Assembly: GCA_025331565.1 (NCBI GenBank)
Contig: JAFREQ010000030.1
Coordinates: 8,616,501-8,680,500, forward strand
Length of the DNA stretch: 64,000 nt
Reading direction: 5' to 3'
Source: Holacanthus passer
Lineage: Eukaryota; Chordata; Actinopteri; Pomacanthidae
The first letter of the stretch is position 1; each line of letters begins with the position of its first letter. Both the position numbers and the translations under genes were made by a program. The notes beneath the pieces are model-generated. The model made no database searches. It was given only the letters and a program-made list of their open reading frames with translations, and was not told the origin of the DNA. Shown here one piece after another: positions 12,035 through 24,780 of this stretch.

Positions 12035-14142
12035 AACAGATGGTGATGACCTGGCATGATGGCGGCGCGCATAGTTGCAGCAGCTCAGTGCTTTCCGGTC
12101 GGTGTTTTTTTCGCCTCTTTTTTTGTATGTGTTGTCTCTCATCTTGTAATGTCTTATTGGGCAAACAACACATTTAGCAGGCACATTCTCCTTAAGACAG
12201 GAGTGTGCTACAAGCGCAGTGTTACAGCCGAGTTTATCCGCTCACACAACATAGTGGTGGATATAGCAAGGAGCCCCGGCTCGCCGTGGATCACCATTCC
12301 CACGGGGAGGAGGCGAAGGCGGCGTTGCATGCAAGCTAGGTTACGGAGGCAACCATTCAGACCACCGCTCCCCAGTATTCTTGTCACCAACACCAGATCC
12401 CTCACAAGGAGACTTGGCTTCATACATCCATTCCGGACTCAGCTATTGAGCTAACAGGCTACGTCATACAGCGGCATGATAGAACAACAGACTCTGGTAA
12501 GAGCAAAGGAGAGGGACTCTGTGTGTATGTCAATAATAACTGGTGTACTAACACAGTGACCGTAAACAGTCACTGCTCCCAAGACCTGGAGTATGTGACT
12601 GTTAAGTGCAGGCCCTTTTATCTCCCGAGGGAGTTCAATGTTGTCATGATTACCGCTGTTTACATCCCGCCTGATGCTAATGCTAACTCGGCTGTCAGAC
12701 TTCTATATGGCATCATTAGCAGTCAACAGAGCAAGTATCCTGATGCTGTACACATCATAGCAGGGGACTTTAACCATGCAGATTTGAAGTCAGTGCTCCT
12801 CAAATTGTACCAGCATGTTAACTGTGCTACAAGAGGAGCAAACACACTGGACAAGGTCTACTCTAATATCAAGCTGGGTTACAGGGCGAGACCACTACCA
12901 CACCTGGGCCAGTCTGACCACATCTCCCTGCTTTTAATCCCTGCATATGCCCCCATTAGGAGAACTGCTCTTACCATTAAAAAAGACCATCAAGACTTGG
13001 CCGGATGGTGCCTCTCAGCAGCTGCAGGACTGCTTTGACAGGACAAACTGGGACGTGTTCAAACATCCAGACCTAGAGGTGTTCACAGACAGTGTACTGT
13101 GCTATATTAAAAACTGCATAGACACTGTCACTGTAGACAAACGCATCCGGGTCTACCTAAATCAGATACCCTGGATGACCCAGGAGGTCCAGCGGCTACT
13201 GAAGGAGAGGAACACCGCCTTCAGGTCTGGCAACAGGACTTTATACAGCAGGGCCCGAGTCAACCTAAAGAGAGGTATCAGGGTAGCCAAGTCAGACTAC
13301 AGAAAGAAAATTGAGGACCACTTGGACAGCAATAACAGCAGGCAGGTGTGGAAAGGGATCCAGCACCTAACCAACTACAGGACCAACCTTGGAGCTGCAG
13401 AAGGTGATGCCGCACTGGCAGAGGAGCTGAACCACTTCTTTCGCCCGCTTTGAGGTGAATCACCAGAGGCACCTACAACACTCTCCACTGCAGGTGGAGG
13501 TGAGGCGTACTTTGCGGGCCGTCAACCTGTTATACATTCTGGATAACCCTGACCGCCCTCTCCACCAACTGCTGGGCAGTCTGGACATTCTCAAACAGGC
13601 TGATTAAGCTCTGCTGTCACAAGGACAGATACAGGAAATCTTTCCTGTCACAAGCCATCAGTCTGTTTCACTCTGCAGCTCAGTCTGACAGAGAACACTC
13701 AGGACTCACAGTGTGAGTAGTTTCTGATCTGTTTGCACTGCATGTGGTCACTTTATATTCTTTGTACAAACACTTTGCACTAATCTTGCACAACCACTAC
13801 TTTTTTGTTTTGTTTTCTTTAACTAAAAAGTAATGGTAAATTGCAGAGTGGTATTTTATGTTATTATTATTGTGAATTTTTTTCACATTTTGAAAAGCAG
13901 AGTGTTTATATATATAGATATATACACACACACAAACACACACTAAAACAATGTATGTGATATTAATAAATAATATATGCATTGTGCACTTGGCAATAAC
14001 TTTGGTAGTCACTTAATTCTTCCTGTTCAATACAATGAATAATTTGTGTTCACTCTATATATTAAAAGCTCATTACAAGTGTTTCAGTGTTACGCTGAAC
14101 ACAAACAAAATTAAATTTTGTGTTACCTTACCTTACCTGTTT
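12035..14142 (+). mobile_element. CR1/Rex1-group LINE, near-complete 5' end, RT deleted
   Basis: The GC-rich start ('GATGGCGGCGCGC', 12058) is followed by an endonuclease with 'ILVTNTRSL' (~12383), 'VVMITAVYIPPDANANSA' (~12645), 'IIAGDFNHADLK' (~12760) and 'LGQSDHISLLLIPAY' (~12906). So the GDFN and SDH catalytic motifs are both intact here. The linker 'LKERNTAFRSGN' and 'VWKGIQHLTNYR' runs to 'LAEELNHFF' at ~13438. The copy then jumps past the reverse transcriptase to a 3' region ending in a (CCTTA)n-like tail at ~14120-14142. It is a different family from the L2-like copies with the TATCTTATC tail. Confidence 0.75.
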
Positions 14143-16147
14143 ACTCAATTTAACAAATAAACTAATATAGCATTGCTAGGGGAAAGGGTCCTTCTTATTA
14201 TCCTTTTTATTATTATCCTTCTTGTATTACTAATTAAACATTTCCTAGTACTGGCAATTTGCAGGGTCAGCAGTCAGATTTTGGGTTAGCTCTGGCTCAG
14301 ATTTGCCATGGAATTGAATCTGCCATATGTAATTGTTGCTTGGAGCAGATGAGCAGAGGACTCTATGAGACACACTCATTCTTGGCACAGAGATTGCATT
14401 ACACCATTGGATTGGCAACACCACAAACTCTGCCTCTCCTCTCCTGCAACTGGGACACACACAAGTCACCAAGATACCCAGCCAATGTAGTAAAGGAAAT
14501 AAATTCATTACACCCCAGGGAAATACCAGTTCACCACCAAAATAGAGCCCCTTGTAACTTGCTTCATTAAAGTGAAAAAGTAAATAATTTGCAACTTATG
14601 TAACTGCTGTGCCAAATGTTTTTCTTTATTCAAAAGGTCTCAGGTTCAACCATTTGAAACCTGAAACATGCAGGAATTCCAGATTATAAGCATTGCTCCA
14701 AGCAAATTTCTTCCTAATTATCTAAGACAGGCATTTTGTCTTAAAATAAATGAGGTAATCTCAGTATCTGCACATCATATATCTTTAGCTTCTGTAGCAG
14801 GTGCAATAGTGCAATAGTGTAGACAGCAGAAAAGGAGGACTCAGTACATTCATTGCTATCACAATACACTGCACTGCCCTTAAATAGCAGCACTTTGATC
14901 CTCAGGCCATCATTACATCATGTTTTGATGAAGGCAGAGTATACTGCATGCATGGAGTCTTCATTCCCATTGCTTCTACTCTTTGCATTGTTAATGAATT
15001 TAGAATGTAACATGGCTGGACAACTTTTTTGACAAATTTATTTCAACAAATTCATAGCGAAGGTCTGTGGCCTTGGCCCATTCACAAAAACTACATTAAC
15101 ATATGCTTGTAGTGAGCTATTATATATAAACTTCTGAGAGGTAATGCAGTGTGTTATCCTGCTGATGGGTAAGGATATGTCATAGACGTTTAAAGACTTA
15201 AAGACTCAGTACTAATCAAACCTTACAATTTTTCTGCTCCAGCTCCTAAAATTTTGATCAACCTTCACCAATTTTATTTCTTTCAACACATTCTTCAGAG
15301 GAGCAAACCAGTAATGACCCAAACTCCCAACCCCTATGCTCCTTTGGCTAGGCACCCTTAATACACACACTCACCTATGTGAGTGGAGAAAACAATCCCT
15401 CTTGCAGGCAGTGCATAGAGATAAACTAGATATACAGAAGCACTGACATATGCTATATCAAAAGAGCAGCTGGTTTCCAGACTTCTGAGCCACGGTCTAC
15501 ACCTCTGATTTGTTGAATTATTTAAATAGGTGTGGTGTCTAGTGATGCTCTCTTCCTCTTACACTAGAATTTGATGGAAACTGGTTCAGTTTATGTTTCC
15601 AACTGGCATGGATACATTTCCCTCTGAAATAACCACTCTTCTTAAAGTTAAGAGGAGTCCAGTAAGTAAAAAATATTTTGTTAGTTTGTTAATTTGAAAA
15701 TAATAATGGGCTCATAGGGTCTCTTTTTAAAGAAAGAGATTAGTAACATCCCAAGCACTGTTGTCACAGTTCGCTAATATGAAAACCCAACTTTATTTTT
15801 AATGTATTTAAATACTTTGAAAGTTTCTTTGAGACTGACATCTGTGTGGACTGATTTATTTTGGCACTGTCCTTATGCAACATTTTAATTGAAAGATATT
15901 ATGATACCTCTAACAGGTAACTGGTCTAAAAATGTAGTATTTAGTTTCTTCAGTTTTGAAAAAAACAATTAAAATGAACTCTATTTGAATAATTTCACAA
16001 TAATAATGGCAAAAAATATATCCACAAAATCTAAATTTACAAATTTCAACCCTTATTTATATTCATTAATGGCATCAAACAGTACTTTGCAACGGTCAGT
16101 GCCACGGGAGATGAGAAGTTCCTACCTTAATGTTTTGTACACTGAGC
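14143..16147. other. Intronic stretch with no recognised feature
   Basis: This is AT-rich gria2 intron 2 sequence. The minus-strand ORF 14245-14508 and the plus-strand ORF 14259-14570 lack recognisable domains, splice context or codon structure, and I take them as chance frames. Confidence 0.6.
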
Positions 16148-16149
16148 TT

Positions 16150-16196
16150 AAGATAAGATATTCTTTTATTAGTCCCACAATGGGGAAATTGGCAAA
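16150..16196 (-). mobile_element. L2-like LINE 3' tail fragment
   Basis: On the minus strand this reads TTTCCCCATTGTGGG, then ACTAATAAAAG, then TATCTTATC. It is a short tail-only insertion, ~570 bp downstream (in gria2 sense) of the exon 2 donor. Confidence 0.7.
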
Positions 16197-16765
16197 ATGT
16201 ACTTTGCCAACGTGGACTACTGGTTTGCCAAAATAATTTTTCACACTCTAATTTTTGAATTTCATATGCAGTGAAATACTGCACTGCAAAGCCCAGTTTG
16301 TTGTAAAGCAGAGCACTGCTGAAATACACAGTTGAGTACAGTAAAGAATGGTTCAGCATTTGATTGACTCTTGCTGATACTGCTCCATTAAAATATGACA
16401 GGATCAATCCTAATACCAATCCTTGGGAGCAACTTGAGATATCACAATAAAATCTATACTTTACTAAATAATAAAATCTAAATCTTTACTTTTTACTTTG
16501 GTAGTACCAGTGAGCTAGAGACTAAGAGCTTATCATGAGATTTGTTGACTAGAAAGGCATAGAATCACCAGATCAAATATCAATATTGCCTAAAAAATAC
16601 AGTCCACTGGCAAACCTCTGTACTACTAATACAAATAAAATTTTGAATGATGCAAAAACATAGCATATAAGCATATAAGAATTAGTCTCTAGTCTCATCT
16701 CATCTGTAATCTATCAAACTGTGTTCAGAAACAGAAGAGAAAGAAGTTTAGAAGTTTATACTTAC

Positions 16766-16906
16766 AGCAGTTAGTGACAGCAAAACTGTTGGCCACCTCC
16801 AGGTTATCTATGTGTGGAGTCAGTCTGAAATCTGCCATCCCAAACTGAACCATGCCAACTCTGAATGCACTATACTCCTGATCTGCACCCCTGGGAAATA
16901 AACCAC
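16766..16906 (-). CDS. gria2: gria2 coding exon 2 (GluA2 amino-terminal domain)
   Basis: GluA2 is a subunit of AMPA-type glutamate receptors, tetrameric cation channels carrying fast excitatory transmission at the postsynaptic membrane. This 141-bp exon encodes the start of the amino-terminal (LIVBP-like) domain. It contains 'GGLFPRGADQEYSAFRVG' and 'FRLTPHIDNLEVANSF', near-identical to mammalian GluA2 and distinct from GluA1, GluA3 and GluA4 at 'PRGADQ' and 'VGMVQF'. Read on the minus strand, the acceptor is TCTCAG at 16907-16912 and the donor is GTAAGT at 16760-16765. Both borders are phase 1, so the exon is exactly 47 codons and joins in frame to exon 1 across 'Q-I-G-G-L'. The last complete codon is TGC (Cys), where mammals have Ala. 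The following exon lies outside the window. Confidence 0.96.
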
Positions 16907-19031
16907 CTGAGACAGACACACAAAAAGACAGGACTATGGTCAGACCGATAAGAAAATAAGAAAACTGGAAAAAAAAAAAACAGCAGAATTATATTTATAC
17001 AAAATATATCAAAGACATAAGATTACACAGTTTTCAGGAAGATCCAGTAAATGAAAATATTTTTTAGTTTTCAGTACATTAACTGTAAACACCAGGGCTG
17101 CAACAATAACTGCATGACCACAATACCTCATCACACAGTCATCGCCACATTTTTTTTTCATGTTTTTCGCTGATGAGAATTACAGGAGTGCATATGGAGT
17201 GTGATATGATAAAATATGCACAACAATCATTGTGTAATTATCACCATTGATTTCCATCCTATGTTCAAGGACAACTGCACGGATACCTTGTTTTTCAAAA
17301 GAGACATAACAATGTAACATGAGTGAAATAAGGAGTCAAGAGCATTTCTGCCTTGGAACTGCAGCGTGTCAATGACCGTCTCATAAATAACATACCTAAG
17401 GTACTAATCCAGTCAACTTGCGGGGTGGGGCTACAGTGAAACATGCCGGTATCAGATGAGAAGCCAGGTGAAGCTACGTATCAGCATTTGGCAAGCTAAA
17501 TTTCACTACTTTCAAAACAACGTCAGACGTGTTCCGCTTTCAGGGACAGGGTTCAGAGATTTGTGAAAATCCCCAAAGTCAGTTGCATGCCATGTCAAAA
17601 GATTTAAGAAAGGTATCCACACAGTGCTAGCTGTGCATAATATGCAGTTTTGGAGAGGTCCGAGTGTGGCCTCTGACCAATGAGTTGGCCTGAGCAGGTG
17701 GAAACACAAGTGAACATGATCACTAAAACATGGAGGGTGCTTCTGCCTTCTCAATCTAAAGTGAGTCTGATTGATGTCTGCCATGAATGAAGTTCCCTTG
17801 TACAAATATCATTGCATCAGGCTTATTTTGTAATAACTGATGAACACAGTCGGCTATACATGAGGCAGCTTTGGATGCGTTCTCACTAGATGACATGTGT
17901 ACAATTCAGATGAAAATGTTCCCGTAGTCTCTGAGTAAGTAAAATTGTCTTAGACTTAAGCATATGAGTTCAAAGTCAGCAGTACACACCATGTCTCTTA
18001 TTGTGTAATTCCTAAACAAGAATCCTCATAAGCAAAAATGCCACCTCTCGTCACTTTTACTGAGTTTCTGTTTTCATGCAAACATTTGAGAGGCCTTGTA
18101 AGTTTTGTAAGGGTAAACAGGCACAGACAAAGAAAGAGAATACAGATCTACATCTCTACAAATAAAATCAAATCCTTTCAATAAACTATGAAGCAATGTG
18201 AAAGAGCCAATTTTGAGCTGTTGAGATTTCCCTCATATCAATACTTGATTATAACACACTTGTTTAAATTATATAAATTAAATTAGTAAATTATATAAGT
18301 CTTGCATAATTATTTCAATTATGCAACTATGCAATTAAGGGAATGGTCGGAGGATCCATTGATTGGACTAGGCTAGACAGAAGAATTGTCAGCATTTTCA
18401 GACATGTAGTATGAGAAGTGTTTTTTTTTTTTCCTTCTTATATTACCTTGTCTTAAGTTAACCCTTCTGGCTTTTTATGTGTTATAGTCACATACTGTAT
18501 ATTGTTTTGCATTTTTACACATCAGTGTCTTTGTGGTAGTTGTCATTTCATAGTCTTGGAAGTTGTCTTGAAATTCTTTGATCTCCTTCTCGACTATGAA
18601 ATGTTGGATGCCATATATTCACATGCTATAGAAATATAGGAGGCTTATGCTGTGTGTGTGTGTGTAGATTTGTGGGGTGGCAGGTACGTGTATCAGCACC
18701 AATTTGCACAGTACTTGTGTTCCTCATTCATCTGCAGATGCACACCCACATTTAAAAATGTTTATTTAGTCAAAATATTATGTTGATATTACTAGTATTA
18801 TTAGTATCATTTTGCTCACATACGCATTTTTTCATTCTTTTTAGAAGATATGATTATAAGATTTTCATGCATGTTAACCATTGTTAAATTCATGTATTCT
18901 TGTGTCCTGTTTTAAGAGAAGGGGTAGTTTCAGTGTGGTGGGTGCGGTTAAGCATCCTGAAGCTGCAGTATGTCAAGGTGACAGGAAGAATAAGGGTATG
19001 TTAAACATGTCCTTAGATGGGTATGATGTAC

Positions 19032-19135
19032 CGTATGTTGGACTCAATGAACCTGACATGCACTTCTCTATGCAACCGGTATGTTGTACTATATGCTGAA
19101 CTTGATGAACCTGACATGAACGTCTCTCTGCATCC
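19032..19135. repeat. Diverged tandem duplication (~58-bp unit, two copies)
   Basis: The block 'TATGTTGGACTCAATGAACC' followed by 'TGACATGCACTTCTCTATGC' is repeated about 58 bases later with about 20 percent change ('GATGAACCTGACATGAACGT'). It does not coincide with any recognised gene. Confidence 0.65.
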
Positions 19136-19694
19136 CTTTTTTGGTCATGTTGGGTTTTGAGCATCTAGCTGAGGTGAGCATAAAAGAGCAAGATTCCTGC
19201 TGCTTGAGAGAGAGTCTCTCTGAGGTCTTCACCGCAATGGAGCTTCCTGTTTGACCCAAAGCACAACAGCTCCCCGGACGAATCTTCATAGGTAATTATA
19301 CACTTTGAATCATTTCTGTGCACTTCGGCACCCTGAAAAACGGGTGAGAGTTGACTGTGAAGCTAATGAACATCCAGGGTCTTCTCAGGCCTGGAGTCGG
19401 TGTCTTGAGGATAAATTCATAATATTACCTGTATGGAATTGTCTCAGTGTCTTAGTTAGCAGACAGGCTATCTGAGTTTATGTTCATAAAGGTGAAACAG
19501 CCAATGTCAACCAGTTACCAAATTTTGAATAAACGACTCAAAAGAAGTAGTGAGATAATGAGTGGCTAAATCTGAAGCCATTCCCCTAAATTGACCTTAG
19601 TCAAAGTTTGGGTTTATATTTTTATCATTATTGAATTTTAACATACTTAACCCTATCCCTGATCGAATAAAAATCACATACATCCTAAAAGCTC

Positions 19695-20127
19695 TGGTGT
19701 ACTACACTCCATACATTCCATGTGCAATATTTCTTCAACTCAATGTGCAATATTTCATTTAATATTTTTTTCATATTTAAATGCTCCTGTTCATAGTGTA
19801 TTCCTGTCCATAGTGTACATACAATGGTCACATTTTTTATATACTCATATATTCCCATGTAAAATTTGTAAAAATTCCTGTAAAAAGTCTCATGTAAATT
19901 TGCTGTTAATACTTCTTTTTAGCCTGTTTAAAGTGTTGATAATGACTGTATTTCTTTAGTACAATTGTTAATATTTTTAACGGTAGTTAGGCTGTTAAAT
20001 ACTTTTTTTAACCTCTGCTTATATTGTTCACTGTTATAATTATTTAACTGCTCTATTGTCTTTGCTGCTGGACAAGTGAATTTCCCTACTGAGGGATGAA
20101 TAAAGGAATATCTTATCTTATTTTATC
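19695..20127 (+). mobile_element. L2-like LINE 3' UTR and tail
   Basis: This is a 5'-truncated copy of 3' UTR only. It has 'TGTGCAATATTTC' units, 'CATAGTGTACATACAATGG', 'TTTGCTGCTGGACAAGTGAA', then a degenerate 'TTTCCCTACTGAGGGATG', 'AATAAAGG' and a TATCTTATTTTATC tail. The reverse complement of the first half recurs at 34735-34985. Confidence 0.75.
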
Positions 20128-21235
20128 TTATTTTATATAGCACATTTTCTGTAAATTCAATTAATTGGCTCCCACTCACTGTTTAGTACATTCAGTGTAT
20201 CACTGAACATGCGCTGTTCTAACCCTAACCCTGTTCCCTTGCAGTTAAAGGATCTGAGACAGCCTCAGGCTCAGCCACCCATTTTTCATACTGCCTTATC
20301 TGTTAGCTGTCTGCCTGATTTTAAGGGTACAATCACCACAGGGTTCTATAGCCTAAAGCAGAAACATTTTAAGTTCAAGACTGCCTTGTAGTCTAAAATG
20401 AGATGAGCTAATAAACTGCACCCTGATTGCCTATTACAATATTATCAAACCATCTCACAGTTTGAAGTGATCAACAGTGTGGACCACGTTTACACGGTGA
20501 AAATAAAAACATGAAAAGTGATAAATGTAGAAAATGTAATGTCGTGTCAGTTCGCACCTCAATATCATAATTTGTGTGAAACCTGATACTCCTTTTCTGA
20601 CTCATACCTCAGCCAAATGTGAACATAGAAACAATGCGCATATTTTAAGTTTGAGTGTGACTCACACTTTCTAAGGGTGTCATTATCTCCAGTGTCTATC
20701 CTGAATCTATGTCTATAAATCCACTTAGAAATCATAGGAAAAAGATGCTCCTTATAACTTCAGCACTTGCTTGCTTCACATTTTGAAGTTTTCCTCAGTA
20801 CCCAAGTAATCCAGTCATAGTTGTCTGTACATCCATGGATACATTTTAAACATAACTTTCAGCATACTTTCAATATACAGGCCTTAAATATAGGCTAAAA
20901 AATGGGGCTCCAGTTGTAGCCCACAACTAAGACGCTAACTGATATAAGGAATATCCTATATTGTTTATTTCGACATTGTTTAAATTGAATCTCTTACTCA
21001 GTGAGTGAATGTATGCCTGTGCGTACTGACTGAGAACTCAACGATACAATGCTAGCATTTTGTGTATTTTTGAGTTGTAGGTGTGTTGAATGTCATTAAA
21101 GGTTTAACATTGCTGCGAGATGCCTCTTGTGTTTCATTCTGTGCTGTAGCATAATGAAATAAACAAAAGATGATATGAATTTTTTTCTATTGTCCAATGA
21201 TATACATCGTCATATCACACAACTCTACATCCCAG
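20128..21235 (+). repeat. Non-autonomous dispersed repeat, 5' end replaced by a LINE tail
   Basis: It starts 'ATATAGCACATTTTCTGTAA', the same interior sequence as 27993 onward in the second copy. It shares the 'CATTAAAGG.TT.ACA....TG' block near its 3' end and finishes with 'CGTCATATCACACA' (~21208). The first ~45 bp of the family are missing because the L2-like tail abuts here. No coding capacity is seen. Confidence 0.5.
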
Positions 21236-22932
21236 TGTGTAAAACACAGAGGAAATGCAAATAAGAAAATGGTACCAAACCCTCACAAGATCCCCCCCTT
21301 TACCAGTAAAGGTAGCAACAGAGCTGCAAAAGGGTGAGCTGGCATGACGGAACACGGAATGCTGTGTTGTTCATTGTTGTTTGTAATTGTTTTTTAAATT
21401 ACATATTTATTCCACATACTTGTCAGTTGTATCAGCAGAAAGACACAAAAGAGAGAGCAAGACATGGACGGACACACACATACAGACGGGAGAGAAGCCT
21501 TCTCCCTGCAGATCATCACATAAGGGCGTAGAAGAAGCGACATCCAGGAACACATAAAAAGCTTCATGTTATAAATTCATCAGGTTATCAGCTCCATGTG
21601 TGATTCCAGAGGAGCAGAATCACTTGTTGACTGTTGCAGAGAGAGATGTGCTTGTGTGAACAGCCAGGCTCCTGCTCGCTCCAGAATCGACATGTCGCAA
21701 CTCTTCGCAATGCTCCGAACCCAATGTCACACTCTTTTGCTTCTGGGACGTGGGCCTGCTATATAAAATCACACACTGGGGCAGAATTATGCCGGATGAA
21801 GAAGAGTCTTCTTCATGGCAGTATTGCAGGATGTCTGAGTTAAAAGGGCTATTGAGAATGGAACCTCCAAAAAGCAGTCTGGTTCCTCCCCTGTGATTAA
21901 AAACTCTCCCAGCAGCGTGACCTCGAGGCAACCAATGGCACTTCTAGGAGAAGCACAGCAGTTATCCGCTCAAACTCAAAAAGCAATTCAAATACAACTC
22001 TGTTGAAAGCTGATCATTGTGGTTAACGGCTTTCCCATTTAATGATATAATGTTAATGAGGTACTGGGACTTGAAAACAATGCTTGATAACACATTACTC
22101 AATAAATGTAATGTGTAAAGCTTCAGGTTTGTGAGAGGAATGAGAGAGCCTGCTACTGTACTTGTGTGAATAGCTCATTAAAGGTTCAGGCTATGGGAAA
22201 TACCAGGTTCGAGGTTAAGTTATTTTTTTACACCACTTAATTTTTTTTTCTTTACTTCTACTTATTCCACCTTACATTTATGTCTGACATTAGTTTATTT
22301 ATTTTCTCTAGTAATAGTCAGGATACAGCCAAAAATGGCTGTATCTACAAAAGCCTGCTTCTACATATGACATAAATATATCTGCTTCTTGGCTCTGTCA
22401 GGTTGAAATATACCATCACAGGCCTCCAGGGTTCACTCTGCACAACATATTGCTTGCCTGACTGCATCCACAGTCCCACTGCATCCCAGCAGCAGCATCT
22501 GGAGACTGTATGAAGCTGCTAGTGAAAACACTACTTGAAAGATAGATATTTAATTTCTTTAATGTATTTTACAACTATTATTTCACTCTTTTTCACTTAA
22601 ATTTAATAATCACTGAAATTTATAGTTAATTTTGCCTGATTCGGATCAGTGAAAGCATACCAGCACATGTTCAGAGAGGACTCGTCAGTCTTTTTTCAAT
22701 CATTATCAAACGCGCATTACAGAAAGGAAAAATACAATATCAATTAAAAAAATTCTACCTCAGCTCATCTACAACACTTGTGGTGGAGCTGGCAGAATGA
22801 GGTCATATTTTCACACACAGGCTCTTTGGCCCTGAGCAGGGAGACTGAGGCCATATAAGGCAAGTATGGCAGCTTGCACTGAGGCAGAATTATTAGCTTC
22901 TGTGACTGACAAATCTTAACAACCTCCCTAAA

Positions 22933-22990
22933 CTTTTTTGTGAATTTCCCCACTATGGGACAAATAAAGGTTTATCTTATCTTATCTTAA
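22933..22990 (+). mobile_element. L2-like LINE 3' tail fragment
   Basis: The sequence reads 'GTGAATTTCCCCACTATGGG', 'ACAAATAAAGG' and three TTATC units. It is a tail-only insertion in gria2 intron 1, antisense to the gene. Confidence 0.75.
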
Positions 22991-23885
22991 ACTTCTGTCA
23001 TCAAAGGCATTTGCAATCATCCACAGAGCACACACAAAGTCCACACCTCTGATTGAGAGAGTAGCTGTCATTTTATAATCCACTACAGGTTGTATTGCAG
23101 AACCACAGCTCAGATATTCACCTTACTCTGGTGTAGTCCTCTCTCTTACAGCTTTCTCTGTAGAGTTTACAGTCTGTGTTGCCCTCTCCATCCACCATAG
23201 CATCCATATTTAGTGTTTTCTTCCTTTTCCTTCATTTCCCTTTGCCACACAGACCTTAATATAAATTAGCAATGCAAACTGTCATTCATGATCAGTGTCT
23301 TCTCTTTCATACAAGAATACACATGAATTTGTGTTACCACAGGATTTTGGTGGTTGCCTAGCGACTCAAGTGTAATTGTAGTCTACCTTTCGCCAAGTAA
23401 GTTCTTTTTGTATTTATTCAGTGGTACAGAATGTGTAGTCTTCTGGTCAGTCCCAAGCTTAAGGGATACCTATTGTTAGGATTTTATTAATACAATTATC
23501 ATTGCCAACACTGCTCACAGATATTGATACTTAACTGATGCTCCTTCATAATTTCACAATAAAAGAGGGATGCATTCTGAAAACTATTTATAGTTACTTT
23601 TACTTCTTTACAAGTTGAAGCAAAAGATCTAAGCCTTTTTCTGTGCACACAAAAGGCTTATTATTTTCAAATTTGAGCAGAAATCTGTTAAAATCTGTGT
23701 TGGTGAGCACTTCTCCTTGCCAAGATAATCCATCCACCCAACAGGTGTGGCATATCAAGATACTGACTAAACAGCATGATTACCATCATGCCTAGGCTGG
23801 TCACAATAAATGACTCTTAAATGTGCAGTTTTATCTTGAAAAAAGATGTTAACTAGGCACTGAACTATGGCCTTCTTTGTTGTGA

Positions 23886-24780
23886 TTTTTCAGTTCAAAA
23901 GTGAACCCAAATGCAGGACATCAGGCAGACAGGTTGAAGAAACAAAAGCAGGCTTTAATAATGGAAAGCTGATACCAGTAACAAAACAGAGCAAATCTGA
24001 ATGGCATGAGGAACAAAGACAGGAATACATGTCATGGTTTAGGTCTCTGGTTGATTTTGGTGTTTTTCTAGTTTGTTTTCTGTGCATGTTTAGTTATATA
24101 CTCCAGTGTTTTTGGTTTAGGATTGGTTTTCTATTGTTTTTGTACAGGCGTTGCTTCAGTGGCTGGAGGTGTGGTCTTCAGGTGCTGGGGCTCTCCATTC
24201 TCTCAGCTGTGCCCAATTTCACCTAACGACTAGCAGTTTAAATACCCCTCTCCTTCACCTGCAAGCTGCCAGATCGTCCCTTTGTACATCCCCTTCCCAT
24301 GCTCCCTGTCTTTGCCTCTGTTTCTCCAGTGTCTCTTGTTCTTCTAGTGTTTGCAGTGTGTCCCTTTTTCCAGCGTTTCCTGTGTCTCCTGTGTTCTTCC
24401 TCATATTCACCTACATGTCTCCTGCCATCCAGCCTCAGCACCCACCTACCAGCCTTGAGCCACTGAAGCAACTCCACACCACCTGGACTTCCTGTTTTTG
24501 GTCACCTTTTGTTTTTTTCTGTAAATTCTGGAGTTCTTTTGTTGAATAAATCCTTTTTACTCATCCACCTTCGTCAGTGTCTCACTCCTGGGTCCAGCTG
24601 AGAACTACATGCAACTGAAAACGTGACAAATACAGAGAGACACACAAGCGTCACATGATCATCATGGAGAAACCGAACTGAGGCAGCAATGGAAAGGAGG
24701 TGTAACAAGAAGGATCAACGTTGAGGCATAATATGGATGGCGTAGTTGTGGCTGTTGCCTAAAAGTAAAATAAAATTGGC
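23886..24780. repeat. Dispersed repeat carrying the solo-LTR-like insert
   Basis: 'GTGAACCCAAATGCAGGACA', 'GCAGGCTTTAATAATGG' and 'GGAACAAAGACAGG' resemble a very common fish repeat of the '..ACCCAAATGCAG..' type; a related stretch lies at 49190-49370. The sequence resumes after the insert with 'GAGAGACACACAAGCG'. Right boundary uncertain. Confidence 0.45.
24030..24628 (+). mobile_element. Solo-LTR-like element (599 bp, 6-bp target duplication)
   Basis: It begins TGTCATGGTTT and ends AAACGTGACA, giving TG...CA ends and short inverted termini. It is flanked on both sides by AATACA (24024-24029 and 24629-24634). A TATA-like TTTAAATA lies at ~24237 and AATAAA at 24545-24550, the order expected for U3, R and U5. 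No internal coding domain is attached. It sits within another repeat, so the locus is nested. Confidence 0.7.

Larger units (their letters stand above)
1..16765 (-). other. gria2: gria2 intron 2 (partial, runs off the left edge)
   Basis: Everything left of the exon 2 donor at 16764-16765 is intron 2 of gria2, read on the minus strand. I searched both strands for the next exon, which in this family encodes the loop around the first disulfide of the amino-terminal domain, and did not find it, so the intron is longer than 16.7 kb. Its contents are mainly LINE fragments, listed separately. The unlisted stretches 1-587, 691-1224, 1510-3940, 14145-16147 and 16200-16765 show only AT-rich non-coding sequence and short chance ORFs. 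Confidence 0.85.

Noticed and set aside
1..16700. Further gria2 exons left of exon 2
   Set aside because: I looked on the minus strand for the conserved 'CSQFSRG..AIFGFY' and 'SFCGTLHVSFITPSFP' blocks of the next exon and did not find them.
24151..24549. 132-codon ORF inside the solo-LTR-like insert
   Set aside because: It is a pyrimidine-rich LTR sequence with TATA-like and AATAAA signals, not a conserved protein.
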